NCBI RefSeq assembly: GCF_011761345.1
Contig: NZ_JAASRY010000009.1
Location: 1 to 60,191 of the forward strand
Direction of reading: 5' to 3'
DNA from: Thalassobacillus devorans
GTDB lineage: Bacteria; Bacillota; Bacilli; Bacillales; Halobacillaceae
DNA length: 60,191 nucleotides
A program made the position numbers and the translations under genes. The notes under the pieces are model-generated. The model ran no database searches. It was given only the letters and a program-made list of their open reading frames with translations, and was not told the origin of the DNA. This document shows positions 1 to 9,825 of the stretch, in pieces; within the stretch, counting starts at the first letter, position 1, and each line of letters starts with the position of its first letter.

Positions 1-100
1 CGGAGAGGTCACACCTGTTCCCATGCCGAACACAGCAGTTAAGCTCTCCAGCGCCGATGGTAGTCGGGTTTATCCCCGTGAGAGTAGGACGCCGCTAGGC
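1..100 (+). rRNA. rrf: 5S ribosomal RNA, 5' end cut off by the window
   Basis: The sequence matches the Bacillaceae 5S rRNA from the conserved GAGGTCACACC block to the 3' end near GACGCCGCTAGGC. About 15 bases of the 5' end are missing because the window starts inside the gene. A Rho-independent terminator follows directly, so this is the last gene of an rRNA operon that reads into the window. Confidence 0.96.
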
Positions 101-107
101 AATCGAA

Positions 108-144
108 AAACCCGGAAGTTTCCCAAAGCTTTCGGGTTTTTTGG
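108..144 (+). terminator. rRNA operon terminator
   Basis: An inverted repeat (AAACCCGGAAG ... CTTTCGGGTTT) is followed by a T run just after the 5S gene. It has the usual form of a Rho-independent terminator for an rRNA operon. Confidence 0.9.
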
Positions 145-204
145 TTGTCTAGGAAATTATAAAATTTTCTTTTTGTGGATAACTTTACGTGGTGGGCTCC
201 ATCC

Positions 205-320
205 AGCTCCAGCGCCTACCCCCTCGAGGTCTTAAGTCAACCCTCTCTGTGACAAGGAACGTCACGCCGAGGCTTGTCTTAAGCTTGTCGGGGGTGAGCA
301 AGGCGCTTGCGCTTTTGTTC
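205..320. repeat. Long imperfect palindromic extragenic repeat
   Basis: Bases 211-307 fold on themselves. AGCGCCT (211-217) pairs with AGGCGCT (301-307), ACCCCC (218-223) with GGGGGT (290-295), CTTAAG (231-236) with CTTAAG (278-283), and GTGAC (249-253) with GTCAC (261-265) around a 7-base loop. The text resembles an extragenic repeat seen between genes in other Bacillaceae; that family link is from memory. No gene lies between the 5S terminator and the mgtC promoter. Confidence 0.65.
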
Positions 321-327
321 TTTCTTT

Positions 328-356
328 TTTAAAAAACAGGTATAGAGTGCTATACT
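328..356 (+). promoter_or_regulatory. Candidate SigA promoter for the mgtC-like gene
   Basis: TTTAAA (328-333), a 17-base spacer and TATACT (351-356), preceded by an extended -10 TGC. The -35 is weak, so the extended -10 would carry recognition. Confidence 0.45.
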
Positions 357-406
357 GTTCATACTTATATATAATCAGCATATATGCAAGGTTGGAGGTG
401 AGGGTG

Positions 407-1102
407 ATGGAAGCTATCCCTTTTTTAGATGACGACTTTAATACTTATTTATTACGACTGCTTATCGCTCTTCTTTTATCAGGCTTGATAGGCTTTGAAC
501 GTGAATTAAAAAACCATTCTGCGGGTTTTCGAACCCATATACTAGTCGGGGTCGGAGCTTGTCTGATGATGCTTTTATCGTTGTATGGATTCGAAACATT
601 TATGGAGTCATCAAATAATATCAGATTTGATCCGGCAAGGATCCCTTCATATGTAATCAGCGGGATTGGTTTCCTGGGAGCAGGCACGATTATTGTCAAT
701 GGTATGACTATCAAAGGGCTGACCACTGCTGCATCGATCTGGACGGTGGCAGCAATCGGTTTGGTGATCGGTGCCGGGATGTATGACGCTGCTATTCTAA
801 CTACTATTTTAGTACTGTTAAGCCTGGTAGTCTTGAATCAAATTGAAGAAAAAGTAATGGCAGGAAGAGGAAGGAATTTTGTTCGTTTGTTAGTAGAAAA
901 AGAAGTCAACATGGGAGAAGTGGTGGAGACTTTTGATCAATTCGGTCTAAATGTAAAAAGATTATCGATTGAAAATGAACGAACAGGAGAACGGACGCTT
1001 TTTATTGAAATAGAGAGAGGACAAAAGTTTGACCAAACGGTTTTATTTGATTGTCTTTCTAAAATTGAACATGTCAAATTGGTATACGAACGAAAAGCAT
1101 GA
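407..1102 (+). CDS. MgtC/SapB family inner-membrane protein
   Basis: This 231-residue membrane protein belongs to the MgtC/SapB (YhiD-like) family, linked in other bacteria to magnesium limitation and control of ATP synthase; its exact role here is unknown. The first 140 residues hold about five hydrophobic segments with the family motifs GLIGFERE, GIGFLGAGTI and GLTTAASIW. The last 75 residues form a soluble ACT-like tail. The start at 407 is preceded by GGAGGTG at 7 bases; an upstream in-frame ATG at 347 has no such site. The gene stands alone between the 5S terminator and its own terminator, and is not part of the B. subtilis order at this locus. Confidence 0.88.
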   Translation: MEAIPFLDDDFNTYLLRLLIALLLSGLIGFERELKNHSAGFRTHILVGVGACLMMLLSLYGFETFMESSNNIRFDPARIPSYVISGIGFLGAGTIIVNGMTIKGLTTAASIWTVAAIGLVIGAGMYDAAILTTILVLLSLVVLNQIEEKVMAGRGRNFVRLLVEKEVNMGEVVETFDQFGLNVKRLSIENERTGERTLFIEIERGQKFDQTVLFDCLSKIEHVKLVYERKA

Positions 1103-1112
1103 AACCACACCT

Positions 1113-1147
1113 AAGCTGTACTGCATCTATGTAGTACGGCTTTTTTC
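1113..1147 (+). terminator. Terminator after the mgtC-like gene
   Basis: AGCTGTACTGCAT pairs with ATGTAGTACGGCT across a very short loop, followed by a T run. Confidence 0.85.
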
Positions 1148-1231
1148 TACATAATCTCTTATAAATCATGGTTTTAAAAACATGCAAATTAGGGGAACAT
1201 GAATGGTATGAAAAAATTATAAACTTTTTAG

Positions 1232-1290
1232 TTGCATCCAGAAAAAATTTAAGTATAATAAAATTAAAGTCAAAGATAGTCAAAGTCAAA
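1232..1290 (+). promoter_or_regulatory. ctsR promoter with CtsR operator
   Basis: A SigA promoter is seen as TTGCAT (1232-1237), 16 bases, TATAAT (1254-1259). Just downstream lie AGTCAAA (1268-1274), a 3-base spacer GAT and AGTCAAA (1278-1284), which fit the CtsR direct-repeat operator. A third heptad overlaps at 1284-1290. The operator sits over the expected transcription start, so bound CtsR would block its own operon. Confidence 0.88.
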
Positions 1291-1305
1291 AGAGGAGGGG
1301 GGAAG

Positions 1306-1773
1306 ATGCGGAATATATCCGACATCATTGAAGCTTATTTAAAACAAATACTCGATTCTAACCGTCAAGATGCAATCGAAATAAAGCGAAGCGAAATAGC
1401 AGAGCGATTTCAATGTGTTCCCTCTCAAATTAATTATGTGATTAAGACCAGGTTCACTGTGGAAAAAGGCTATATAGTAGAAAGTAAACGGGGTGGCGGA
1501 GGTTATATCCGCATTATACGTGTCAAACACCAGGATGATACGAAACTATTAGATGAAATCTTAGAAAACATCCGGGATAAAGTGACACAGACAGCCGCCA
1601 TTGATATTATTGAAAGACTATTAGAAGAAGAAATCATTACAGAGCGGGAAGCCAAATTGATGGTTAGTGTAATGACCCGCCAAGTACTGACCTTTCAATT
1701 ACCATTACGAGATGAAGTTAGAGCAAGGATTTTAACAGCAATGTTAACGACCCTTAGATATAAGATGTCATAA
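1306..1773 (+). CDS. ctsR: Heat-shock repressor CtsR
   Basis: CtsR represses clp and related heat-shock genes and lets go of DNA when the temperature rises or when McsB acts on it. The protein is 155 residues, normal for the family. Residues 25-70 form the winged helix-turn-helix, and the wing carries a tetraglycine turn (R62 then G63-G66), known in the family as the temperature sensor. The start at 1306 is preceded by GAGGAGGGGGGA; the longer frame opening at 1168 would read through the promoter and is rejected. It is the first gene of ctsR-mcsA-mcsB-clpC, behind an operator matching its own binding site. Confidence 0.98.
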   Translation: MRNISDIIEAYLKQILDSNRQDAIEIKRSEIAERFQCVPSQINYVIKTRFTVEKGYIVESKRGGGGYIRIIRVKHQDDTKLLDEILENIRDKVTQTAAIDIIERLLEEEIITEREAKLMVSVMTRQVLTFQLPLRDEVRARILTAMLTTLRYKMS

Positions 1774-1794
1774 GGAGAAAGGGGAGAAGTTGAG

Positions 1795-2337
1795 ATGGAG
1801 TGCCAAGAATGTCATCAACGTCCGGCAACTGTGCATTTGACCAAGGTTATCAATGGGGACAAAACAGAAATTCATGTGTGTGAACAATGTGCCAAAGAAA
1901 AAGGTTACGGAGAAACTTCCTTTTCATTGAATGACTTGCTATCTGGCTTATTCAACTTTGATCATGCCACCTCGATTAGCAGCGGCACAGCACCAACTTC
2001 CACGCAGCCTGCTAAGCAGGTGCAATGCCCTAAATGTGGTCTTACGTATCAGGAATTTGCCAGAATTGGTAAATTCGGATGCGCAGAATGTTACAAGACG
2101 TTTGATGAGAAGCTCAATCCGATTTTTCGACGCGTGCATAGCGGGAATACCCAGCATAATGGGAAAATTCCAAAACGTGCAGGCGACAACCTTCACCTTA
2201 GAAAAGAAATAGAACAGAAAAAACATGAGTTACATCAATTGATTGATAGAGAAGAATTTGAAGAAGCAGCTAAAGTACGCGATCAAATTCGAAAGCTGGA
2301 GAAACAGCTGGATGATGAGCAAGGAGGAGATGTCTGA
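1795..2337 (+). CDS. mcsA: McsA, zinc-binding activator of the McsB arginine kinase
   Basis: McsA binds and activates McsB and modulates CtsR and ClpC. The 180-residue protein shows two pairs of zinc-type cysteines, C3/C6 with C29/C32, and C78/C81 with C96/C99. A UvrB/UvrC-like coiled segment occupies about residues 139-175 and should contact partner proteins. The gene follows ctsR by about 20 bases with an AGGGGAG ribosome site, and its TGA overlaps the ATG of mcsB by one base, suggesting coupled translation. Confidence 0.97.
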   Translation: MECQECHQRPATVHLTKVINGDKTEIHVCEQCAKEKGYGETSFSLNDLLSGLFNFDHATSISSGTAPTSTQPAKQVQCPKCGLTYQEFARIGKFGCAECYKTFDEKLNPIFRRVHSGNTQHNGKIPKRAGDNLHLRKEIEQKKHELHQLIDREEFEEAAKVRDQIRKLEKQLDDEQGGDV

Positions 2338-3404
2338 TGTCTCTTCAGAATTTCATGAATGAAGCGATTAGTCCATGGATGAAAGAGGAAGGGCCTGACA
2401 GCGATATTGTGCTCAGCAGCCGTATTCGGCTGGCCAGGAACTTCGCGCAGGTAACTTTTCCTATCATTGCAAAAGAAGAAGAGCTCAAACCGATTCTTGA
2501 TTTTTTTAATCAAGAATATGCTCATCAGTCATTTAAAGACTATAGAAATCTGGAATTAGTAGAAATGAGCAGGCTGAAATCGATAGAAAAAAGAGTGCTG
2601 GTTGAAAAGCATTTGATCAGCCCTCATCTTGCTGAACATTCAGATCATTCGGCCGCATTGATTTCTGAGAATGAGCAAATATCGGTTATGATCAATGAAG
2701 AGGATCACCTTCGTATCCAGTTATATTATCCTGGCTTTCAGTTAGAAAAGGCTTTACAACGTGCCTCGGAGCTGGATGATTGGCTGGAGGAGAAGATAAA
2801 TTATGCCTTTGATGAAAAGCGAGGGTATTTAACAGCTTGTCCGACAAACGTCGGTACAGGGATGCGGGCTTCTGTCATGATGCATTTGCCGGCCCTTGCC
2901 ATGACGCAGCAAGTGAACCGGATGATTCCAGCTATCAACCAGTTAGGGCTGGTAGTAAGGGGGATCTATGGAGAAGGAAGCGAAGCGTTAGGCAATATCT
3001 TTCAAATCTCCAACCAGATCACGCTTGGAAAGTCAGAAGAAGATATTGTAGAAGATTTGCAAAGCGTGGTCAGGCAGCTGGTTGACCAGGAAAGGAAAGC
3101 GCGTGAAACACTGATGCAGCGTTCCGGCATCCAATTAGAAGATCGGGTGTTCCGTTCTTACGGAGTGCTGAAAAATAGTCGGATCATCGAGTCTAAAGAA
3201 GCTGCCAAATGTTTATCGGATGTTCGACTGGGAATTGATTTAGGATTTATTAAAAATGTATCACAAAATATTTTGAACGAGCTGATGATTTTGACGCAGC
3301 CAGGATTTTTACAACAATACGCTCAGGAAACATTGACACCAGATCAGCGGGATGTAAGAAGAGCCTCGCTGATACGTGAGCGGCTACAATTAGAAAAAAA
3401 GTAA
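2337..3404 (+). CDS. mcsB: Protein arginine kinase McsB
   Basis: McsB phosphorylates arginines on CtsR and on damaged proteins, marking them for ClpC-ClpP. It belongs to the phosphagen kinase fold family. Visible motifs are SSRIRLARN near residue 27 (nucleotide phosphate binding), [12 protein letters not shown] near residue 168 and the central HLRIQ region. Its length of 355 residues is normal. The start overlaps the mcsA stop in TGATG with AAGGAGG just upstream. It is expressed from the CtsR-controlled promoter. Confidence 0.98.
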   Translation: MSLQNFMNEAISPWMKEEGPDSDIVLSSRIRLARNFAQVTFPIIAKEEELKPILDFFNQEYAHQSFKDYRNLELVEMSRLKSIEKRVLVEKHLISPHLAEHSDHSAALISENEQISVMINEEDHLRIQLYYPGFQLEKALQRASELDDWLEEKINYAFDEKRGYLTACPTNVGTGMRASVMMHLPALAMTQQVNRMIPAINQLGLVVRGIYGEGSEALGNIFQISNQITLGKSEEDIVEDLQSVVRQLVDQERKARETLMQRSGIQLEDRVFRSYGVLKNSRIIESKEAAKCLSDVRLGIDLGFIKNVSQNILNELMILTQPGFLQQYAQETLTPDQRDVRRASLIRERLQLEKK

Positions 3405-3428
3405 CACTACTTTAAGGAGGTTATGTCC

Positions 3429-5867
3429 ATGATGTTTGGGCGATTTACAGAAAGAGCACAAAAAGTGTTGGCACTGGCACAAGAAGAGGCAGTACGACTA
3501 GGGCATAATAATATTGGAACAGAGCATATTCTGCTTGGTTTAGTACGGGAAGGTGAAGGAATTGCAGCTAAAGCCCTCACCGCTTTAGGCCTGGAAGCGG
3601 AAAAGATCCAGGGAGAAGTGGAGCAGCTGATTGGAAGAGGAGAGAAAGTTTCTCAAACCATTCATTATACACCGCGAGCTAAAAAAGTGATTGAACTATC
3701 CATGGATGAAGCTCGAAAGCTTGGCCATTCTTACGTAGGCACAGAACACATCCTGCTAGGCTTGATCCGTGAAGGTGAGGGAGTCGCAGCACGTGTGTTG
3801 AACAACTTAGGAGTGAGCCTGAACAAAGCTCGTCAGCAAGTTTTACAGCTCTTGGGGAATAACGAATCATCAAACGGTCAGAATCGTCGTGGAGGTTCCA
3901 GCCAGGCAGCCAATGCCAACACCCCGACGTTAGATTCCCTGGCACGTGATCTGACTGCAATTGCCAAGGAAGGAAATATTGATCCGGTCATTGGCCGTGG
4001 TAAAGAGATCGAGCGGGTTATTCAAGTACTCAGTCGACGCACCAAAAATAACCCTGTTTTGATTGGTGAGCCTGGTGTAGGTAAAACGGCTATCGCAGAA
4101 GGTCTGGCACAGCAGATCATTAGTAATGAAGTGCCAGAAATTCTTCGGGATAAACGTGTTATGACCCTTGATATGGGTACGGTCGTCGCGGGGACGAAAT
4201 ACCGGGGTGAATTTGAAGATCGTTTGAAAAAAGTAATGGAAGAAATCCGTCAGGCTAATAATATTATCTTATTCATCGATGAATTGCATACCCTGATTGG
4301 AGCGGGTGGTGCTGAAGGTGCGATTGATGCCTCAAATATCCTGAAGCCATCACTAGCCCGTGGTGAACTGCAATGTATCGGTGCTACTACAATCGATGAA
4401 TACCGTAAATATATAGAGAAGGATGCAGCGCTAGAACGCCGTTTCCAGCCGATCCAAGTCGATGAGCCGACAACAGATGAATCGGTTCAAATATTACAAG
4501 GACTGCGTGATCGTTACGAAGCTCACCACCGTGTAACCATTACGGACGAAGCGATTGAATCTGCAGTAAAACTATCTGACCGTTATATTACGGACCGGTT
4601 CCTGCCGGATAAAGCAATTGACTTGATTGATGAAGCAGCATCCAAAGTCCGCCTGCAGTCTTATACTGCTCCGCCAAACTTGAAAGAATTGGAACAGAAG
4701 CTGGAGGAAGTACGCAAGGAAAAAGATGCTGCTGTACAAGGCCAGGAATTCGAAAAAGCAGCTTCTCTACGCGATAGTGAACAACGTCTTCGTGATGAGC
4801 TGGAGCAGACTAAAAATGAGTGGAAGGAAAAGCAAGGGCAGGAAAGCTCCGAAGTATCTACCGAAGATATCGCAGCAGTCGTTTCTACATGGACGGGAGT
4901 CCCGGTATCTAAACTTGCTAAAGATGAAAGCGAACGTCTGCTGAATATGGAGGACACCCTTCATAAGCGTGTCATTGGCCAGGATGAAGCGGTCAAGTCC
5001 ATTTCTAAAGCGATTCGTCGTGCTCGTGCCGGACTTAAAGATCCAAAACGTCCGATTGGTTCCTTTATCTTCTTAGGACCGACTGGTGTAGGTAAGACAG
5101 AGCTTGCCCGCGCGCTTGCTGAAACGATGTTTGGTGATGAGGATGCCATGATTCGCATCGATATGTCCGAATATATGGAAAAACACAGCACTTCTCGTCT
5201 GGTAGGTTCACCTCCAGGATATGTCGGCCACGAAGAAGGCGGTCAGCTTACTGAGAAAGTCCGTCGTAAGCCATATTCCGTTGTCCTGCTGGATGAGATT
5301 GAAAAAGCTCACCCGGAAGTATTCAACATCTTGCTACAGGTGCTGGAGGATGGACGGTTGACTGATTCAAAGGGGCGCGTCGTCGACTTTCGTAATACCG
5401 TTCTGATCATGACATCCAACGTAGGGGCTCAAGAATTGAAACGGAATAAATTCGTAGGTTTCAGCCTGGGTGATGACAATCAGGATCATTCCGATATGAG
5501 GTCAAAAGTATTGGGTGAATTGAAAAAAGCATTCCGTCCAGAGTTCCTGAACCGGATTGATGAAACAATCGTATTCCATTCTCTAGAAAGAAAACACATG
5601 ACAGACATTGTCACGCTTATGGCTGAGGAACTGCGTAAGCGCCTGAAAGAACAGGAGATCGACTTCACCTTATCTCAGAAAGCCATTGAAAAAATCGCAA
5701 GCGAAGGTTTCGATCCAGAGTATGGGGCAAGACCGTTGCGTCGCTCTATCCAGAAAAACGTAGAGGATCTGCTTTCTGAAGAGCTCTTGAAAGAGAACAT
5801 TGAAAAAGGGCAGAAAGTAGATATTGATATCAATGACCAACAGGAATTTGTTGTTTACGCCAAATAA
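3429..5867 (+). CDS. clpC: ATP-dependent Clp protease ATPase ClpC
   Basis: ClpC is the AAA+ unfoldase that feeds tagged proteins, including arginine-phosphorylated ones, to ClpP. Residues 1-145 contain two Clp N-repeats. The first ATPase module has GEPGVGKT and the second GPTGVGKT as Walker A motifs. Between them, about residues 415-460, is the coiled middle domain with a UvrB-like segment that docks adaptors. The start at 3429 gives the family N-terminus [10 protein letters not shown] and sits 8 bases after AAGGAGG; the ATG at 3423 is only 2 bases away from that site. Predicted length is 812 residues. A terminator follows, ending the operon. Confidence 0.98.
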   Translation: MMFGRFTERAQKVLALAQEEAVRLGHNNIGTEHILLGLVREGEGIAAKALTALGLEAEKIQGEVEQLIGRGEKVSQTIHYTPRAKKVIELSMDEARKLGHSYVGTEHILLGLIREGEGVAARVLNNLGVSLNKARQQVLQLLGNNESSNGQNRRGGSSQAANANTPTLDSLARDLTAIAKEGNIDPVIGRGKEIERVIQVLSRRTKNNPVLIGEPGVGKTAIAEGLAQQIISNEVPEILRDKRVMTLDMGTVVAGTKYRGEFEDRLKKVMEEIRQANNIILFIDELHTLIGAGGAEGAIDASNILKPSLARGELQCIGATTIDEYRKYIEKDAALERRFQPIQVDEPTTDESVQILQGLRDRYEAHHRVTITDEAIESAVKLSDRYITDRFLPDKAIDLIDEAASKVRLQSYTAPPNLKELEQKLEEVRKEKDAAVQGQEFEKAASLRDSEQRLRDELEQTKNEWKEKQGQESSEVSTEDIAAVVSTWTGVPVSKLAKDESERLLNMEDTLHKRVIGQDEAVKSISKAIRRARAGLKDPKRPIGSFIFLGPTGVGKTELARALAETMFGDEDAMIRIDMSEYMEKHSTSRLVGSPPGYVGHEEGGQLTEKVRRKPYSVVLLDEIEKAHPEVFNILLQVLEDGRLTDSKGRVVDFRNTVLIMTSNVGAQELKRNKFVGFSLGDDNQDHSDMRSKVLGELKKAFRPEFLNRIDETIVFHSLERKHMTDIVTLMAEELRKRLKEQEIDFTLSQKAIEKIASEGFDPEYGARPLRRSIQKNVEDLLSEELLKENIEKGQKVDIDINDQQEFVVYAK

Positions 5868-5879
5868 TGGAATATTAGA

Positions 5880-5911
5880 AATCGGAAGGTTTTTGCCTTC
5901 CGATTTTTTTC
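5880..5911 (+). terminator. Terminator after clpC
   Basis: AATCGGAAGG and CCTTCCGATT form a stem around TTTTTG, followed by seven T residues. Confidence 0.92.
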
Positions 5912-5985
5912 TGTTTTCGCTATGCTTTCAGTAGGGAGTCTTTCTGGTTTCCAAGTTTTAATATAGGAGAAAAATAAATAAATTT

Positions 5986-6014
5986 TGCAACTTTTTCATT
6001 ACTCTTTTCGTATA
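5986..6014 (+). promoter_or_regulatory. Candidate ECF-sigma (SigM/SigW-like) promoter for radA-disA
   Basis: TGCAAC (5986-5991), 17 bases with a T-rich start, then CGTA (6009-6012). This resembles the TGAAAC-16/17-CGTA/C pattern of ECF sigma promoters. In B. subtilis radA-disA has a SigM promoter at the same place (established knowledge). No good SigA promoter was seen in this gap. Confidence 0.5.
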
Positions 6015-6044
6015 TAAAATTAACAGAAGTAAGGGGAGATCAGC

Positions 6045-7418
6045 TTGGCAAAAAAGAAAAGTAAATTTGTTTGCCAGGAATGCGGCTATGAATCGGCAAA
6101 GTGGATGGGCAAATGCCCGGCCTGCCATCAATGGAATACATTAGTAGAGGAAGTGATTTCTAAGGACCCTGCCCGCCATGTTTTCCAGGCAGACAGCAGT
6201 ACTTCTAAGAAGCCCGAGAAAATAACTGCAATTCAGTCGGGAAAGGAGCCGCGTATAACGACGAAAATGCCGGAGCTTAATCGGGTACTCGGCGGAGGGA
6301 TTGTGCCGGGTTCTTTGGTTTTAATCGGGGGGGATCCGGGAATTGGTAAGTCAACTTTGTTATTGCAAGTATCTTCACAGCTGGCAGACAAAGGGATGCC
6401 GGTTTTATATATATCCGGAGAGGAATCAGCCAGACAGACAAAATTACGGGCTGAGCGGCTATCGATAAACTCGGAGGAACTTTATGTCCTTCCGGAGACC
6501 AACTTAGCGGAAGTAGTCAACCAGATTGAATCCATTGACCCGAAATTTGTGGTCATCGACTCGATTCAGACCATTTACCGGGAAGAAGTGACCTCCGCGC
6601 CTGGCAGTGTTTCGCAAGTACGGGAATGTACGAGTGAACTGATGCGTGTCGCGAAAAGTAAAGGGATCCCGATTTTCATTGTCGGGCATGTGACCAAAGA
6701 AGGCTCAATTGCAGGTCCTCGGCTGTTGGAACACATGGTAGACGCCGTCTTGTATTTTGAAGGGGAACAACATCATACTTTCCGCATTCTGCGAGGGGTA
6801 AAGAACCGTTTTGGCAGCACCAATGAGATGGGGATTTTTGAAATGAAAGAAAAGGGACTGGAAGAAGTGGATAACCCTTCTGAAATCTTTTTAGAAGAAC
6901 GTTCCCAGGGAGCAGCTGGCTCTACGATCGTAGCCTCCATGGAAGGGACACGCCCGGTACTGGTGGAGATCCAGGCGCTCATATCTCCCACTACATTCGG
7001 AAACCCTAGACGCATGGCAACCGGACTGGACCACAACCGTGTGCCATTATTAATGGCCGTACTGGAAAAACGTGTCGGTCTTCTTTTGCAGAATCAGGAT
7101 GCTTATTTGAAAGTGGCCGGTGGAGTAAAATTGGACGAACCGGCTATCGATCTGGCTGTTGCCATCAGCATTGCTTCAAGTTTCAGGAACCAGGCATCCA
7201 AGGCAGATGATGTTGTGGTAGGAGAAGTAGGACTGACTGGTGAAATAAGACGTGTTGCCCGGATAGAACAACGTGTCCAGGAAGCAGCCAAGCTGGGTTT
7301 TAAGCGAGTCATCATCCCGCAGAAGAACCTTGACGGCTGGACACCCCCTGACAATATTAAGGTGGTCGGAGTCAATACAGTACAGGAAGCATTAAGCATA
7401 ACGTTAGGAGAGAGATAA
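6045..7418 (+). CDS. radA: DNA repair protein RadA (Sms)
   Basis: RadA is a RecA-related branch-migration helicase that processes recombination intermediates. The protein has 457 residues. The N-terminus carries a four-cysteine zinc finger (C10, C13, C24, C27). Walker A is [10 protein letters not shown], the family motif KNRFGS follows the ATPase core, and the C-terminal third is the Lon-like domain. The start is TTG at 6045, six bases after AAGGGGAG. In Bacillaceae radA regularly lies between clpC and disA, and RadA restrains DisA activity in B. subtilis. Confidence 0.97.
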   Translation: MAKKKSKFVCQECGYESAKWMGKCPACHQWNTLVEEVISKDPARHVFQADSSTSKKPEKITAIQSGKEPRITTKMPELNRVLGGGIVPGSLVLIGGDPGIGKSTLLLQVSSQLADKGMPVLYISGEESARQTKLRAERLSINSEELYVLPETNLAEVVNQIESIDPKFVVIDSIQTIYREEVTSAPGSVSQVRECTSELMRVAKSKGIPIFIVGHVTKEGSIAGPRLLEHMVDAVLYFEGEQHHTFRILRGVKNRFGSTNEMGIFEMKEKGLEEVDNPSEIFLEERSQGAAGSTIVASMEGTRPVLVEIQALISPTTFGNPRRMATGLDHNRVPLLMAVLEKRVGLLLQNQDAYLKVAGGVKLDEPAIDLAVAISIASSFRNQASKADDVVVGEVGLTGEIRRVARIEQRVQEAAKLGFKRVIIPQKNLDGWTPPDNIKVVGVNTVQEALSITLGER

Positions 7419-8492
7419 ATGGAATGGCATGAAATGAAAGAGTCCGTCATCGGCGATATTTTACAATTTGTCGCTCCTGGGACTCCAGTCCGTGAAGGCA
7501 TCGACAACGTGCTGCGTGCTAAAACCGGCGGACTGATTGTGGTAGGGTATGATGAAAAGATGCATCATATCGTAGATGGAGGCTTTCATATCCAGTCTGT
7601 TTTCACCCCTGCCCATTTGTATGAATTAGCCAAAATGGACGGAGCTATCATTTTAGATGATCAAGGTGAATATATTTTATACTCTAACGCCCAACTCATC
7701 CCGGATTCGACTATCACGTCGACAGAGACCGGGATGCGCCACCGGACGGCAGAGCGTGTAGCTAAACAAACCGGGCATTTAGTAATTGCCATTTCTCAGC
7801 GGCGGAATGTTATCACCCTTTATAAGGGAAGTCTCCGCTATTCGCTGAAAGATATTGGAGTCATTTTGACGAAAGCGAATCAGGCGATCCAAACGCTGGA
7901 AAAGTATAAAAAGGTGTTGGATCAAGGGATTACGAACCTTGGAGCGCTAGAATTTGAAGAAATGGTCACCTTTTCAGAAGTGATCCAGGTGATCCACAGG
8001 ATTGAAATGGTCCTTCGCATCAAAACGGAAATTTTGAATTACGCAAACGAACTCGGCACCGAAGGCAGGCTGGTCCAAATGCAGTTGACCGAGCTGGTGT
8101 CGAATATTGAAGAAGAAGCTACCCTTCTACTGAAAGACTACAGTAAGAACGCTGACTATGAACCTTCTTACTTGTTGAAGAAGATGCAGGAAGCTACCGA
8201 TTCTGAATTGATGTCTGGGGAGAAGGTTCTTAAATTACTTGGTTATTCCCCTAACCAAAAAATGCAGGATTCTATTGAACCGAGAGGGTATCGCATCCTG
8301 AGAAAAATTCCACGCCTTCCGCCTTTGATTATCGAACATCTGATTAAACGTTTTGGTACCCTTAATCATATTGTGATGGCTTCTTCGAAAGAGCTGGTTA
8401 AAGTCGATGGTATTGGCGATGTACGTGCAAATAAAATCAGAGATGGGCTGGATAGGGTCCAGGAACAGTTATTTGTAGATAGGCATATTTAA
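7419..8492 (+). CDS. disA: DNA integrity scanning diadenylate cyclase DisA
   Basis: DisA makes cyclic di-AMP from two ATP while scanning DNA and stops at branched structures. The N-terminal cyclase domain shows DGA at residues 74-76 and the RHRT motif at 107-110, both needed for activity. A helical linker follows, and a C-terminal helix-hairpin-helix DNA-binding domain lies at about 290-357. The ATG directly abuts the radA stop with TTAGGAGAG upstream, so the two genes are one transcript. The length of 357 residues is normal. Confidence 0.97.
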   Translation: MEWHEMKESVIGDILQFVAPGTPVREGIDNVLRAKTGGLIVVGYDEKMHHIVDGGFHIQSVFTPAHLYELAKMDGAIILDDQGEYILYSNAQLIPDSTITSTETGMRHRTAERVAKQTGHLVIAISQRRNVITLYKGSLRYSLKDIGVILTKANQAIQTLEKYKKVLDQGITNLGALEFEEMVTFSEVIQVIHRIEMVLRIKTEILNYANELGTEGRLVQMQLTELVSNIEEEATLLLKDYSKNADYEPSYLLKKMQEATDSELMSGEKVLKLLGYSPNQKMQDSIEPRGYRILRKIPRLPPLIIEHLIKRFGTLNHIVMASSKELVKVDGIGDVRANKIRDGLDRVQEQLFVDRHI

Positions 8493-8495
8493 AAA

Positions 8496-8524
8496 TTGAC
8501 AACTTTATTTCAATATGGTAAAAT
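8496..8524 (+). promoter_or_regulatory. SigA promoter upstream of yacL
   Basis: TTGACA (8496-8501), exactly 17 bases, TAAAAT (8519-8524). A weaker second candidate, TTGACT-17-TACCTT, lies at 8539-8567. Either would drive yacL apart from radA-disA. The 150-base gap holds nothing else recognisable. Confidence 0.7.
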
Positions 8525-8644
8525 TTTATGTTAAAAAATTGACTATATTTGTAAATTGTGCTACCTTAGAAAATATATAACTTACTGCTTTTATGGTTAT
8601 AGCAACGCTATTTTGGTCATACTGTTGGCTAGGAGGTGAACATA

Positions 8645-9739
8645 GTGCTTAAAAGAATTGTGCAATTATTTATAATTATTGCGGGTGCTACATTAGGGTA
8701 TTTGTATATTCCTGATTTGATGAAGCTTTTCACTGACCAGGGGTGGTTACAATCTTCTTATGTCGGCGCTATTTTGGGAGCACTTATCTTATTTTTATTA
8801 ACATTTTGGCTGGTCGATTCGATTGTAAATTTACTGAGGTGGTTTGAGGATACGCTTGTAAAAGCCCCGTTAGCTGATTTACTGCTAGGAAGCTTCGGTC
8901 TGATTATCGGACTAGTGATTGCATTCTTAATTAATATGATCATCCAGGATATTCAGATTCAAGTCGTCAGCCAGGTTGTCCCTATTTTTCTGACCTTTTT
9001 CTTAGGATATTTCGGATTCCAGGTGGGTTTTAAACGTAAAGATGAAATATTAGCGTTATTTGGTAATAGTACGAAAAAAGATAAAAAACAACCGGAAGAA
9101 GAAAATACTGCTCAGGATACAGCAGAACTTCCTAAGCCGAAGATTTTGGATACGAGTGTCATCATCGATGGCCGGATAGCCGACATCTGTCAGACTAATT
9201 TTCTTGAGGGGACCATTGTAATACCGCAATTTGTGCTGGAAGAACTGCAGCATATTGCCGATTCCTCTGATGGGTTAAAGCGTAATCGCGGTCGACGCGG
9301 GCTGGATATACTGAATAGACTTCAGAAAGATCTTCCGGTCAACGTGGAAATCTATGAGGGGGATTTTGAAGAGATCCAGGAAGTGGACAGTAAATTGGTC
9401 AAGCTCGCTAAAGTAATGGATGGTGTAGTGGTCACGAATGATTTCAATTTGAATAAAGTTTGTGAGTTTCAGAATGTAGCTGTACTGAATATCAATGATC
9501 TTGCTAATGCTGTCAAGCCGGTTGTGCTGCCGGGTGAAGAAATGAAAATCCAGGTGATAAAAGATGGTAAAGAGCAGAACCAGGGGGTTGCCTACCTGGA
9601 TGATGGTACCATGATTGTTGTGGAAGAAGGCAAGAATTACATTGGTGAAACCATCGATGTCATTGTCACGAGTGTGTTGCAGACATCCGCCGGCCGGATG
9701 ATTTTCGCTAAACCGAAACCACTTGAAAAAGCCTTATAA
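8645..9739 (+). CDS. yacL: Membrane-anchored PIN-TRAM domain protein YacL
   Basis: This 364-residue protein resembles B. subtilis YacL. The first 130 residues hold four hydrophobic segments that should anchor it in the membrane. Residues about 155-275 form a PIN nuclease domain beginning with [14 protein letters not shown], with further acidic residues ([12 protein letters not shown]). The C-terminal 80 residues form a TRAM-type RNA-binding domain. It is probably a membrane ribonuclease, but its substrate is not established. Start: GTG at 8645, after AGGAGGTG; an in-frame GTG at 8636 lies inside that ribosome site and is rejected. Confidence 0.92.
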   Translation: MLKRIVQLFIIIAGATLGYLYIPDLMKLFTDQGWLQSSYVGAILGALILFLLTFWLVDSIVNLLRWFEDTLVKAPLADLLLGSFGLIIGLVIAFLINMIIQDIQIQVVSQVVPIFLTFFLGYFGFQVGFKRKDEILALFGNSTKKDKKQPEEENTAQDTAELPKPKILDTSVIIDGRIADICQTNFLEGTIVIPQFVLEELQHIADSSDGLKRNRGRRGLDILNRLQKDLPVNVEIYEGDFEEIQEVDSKLVKLAKVMDGVVVTNDFNLNKVCEFQNVAVLNINDLANAVKPVVLPGEEMKIQVIKDGKEQNQGVAYLDDGTMIVVEEGKNYIGETIDVIVTSVLQTSAGRMIFAKPKPLEKAL

Positions 9740-9764
9740 AAAGGGTATAAACAAATAAGGAAAA

Positions 9765-9803
9765 GCAAAAGTGATAACAGATGATGTTATCGCTTTTGTT
9801 GTT
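9765..9803 (+). terminator. Terminator after yacL
   Basis: CAAAAGTGATAAC (9766-9778) pairs with GTTATCGCTTTTG (9786-9798). The T tract is interrupted by single G bases, so termination may be partial. Confidence 0.75.
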
Positions 9804-9825
9804 TACAAACGGTTAGGATGGATGC

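Noticed and set aside
23-235. 70-residue frame over the 5S gene
   Set aside because: It is made of 5S rRNA, its terminator and the start of a palindromic repeat.
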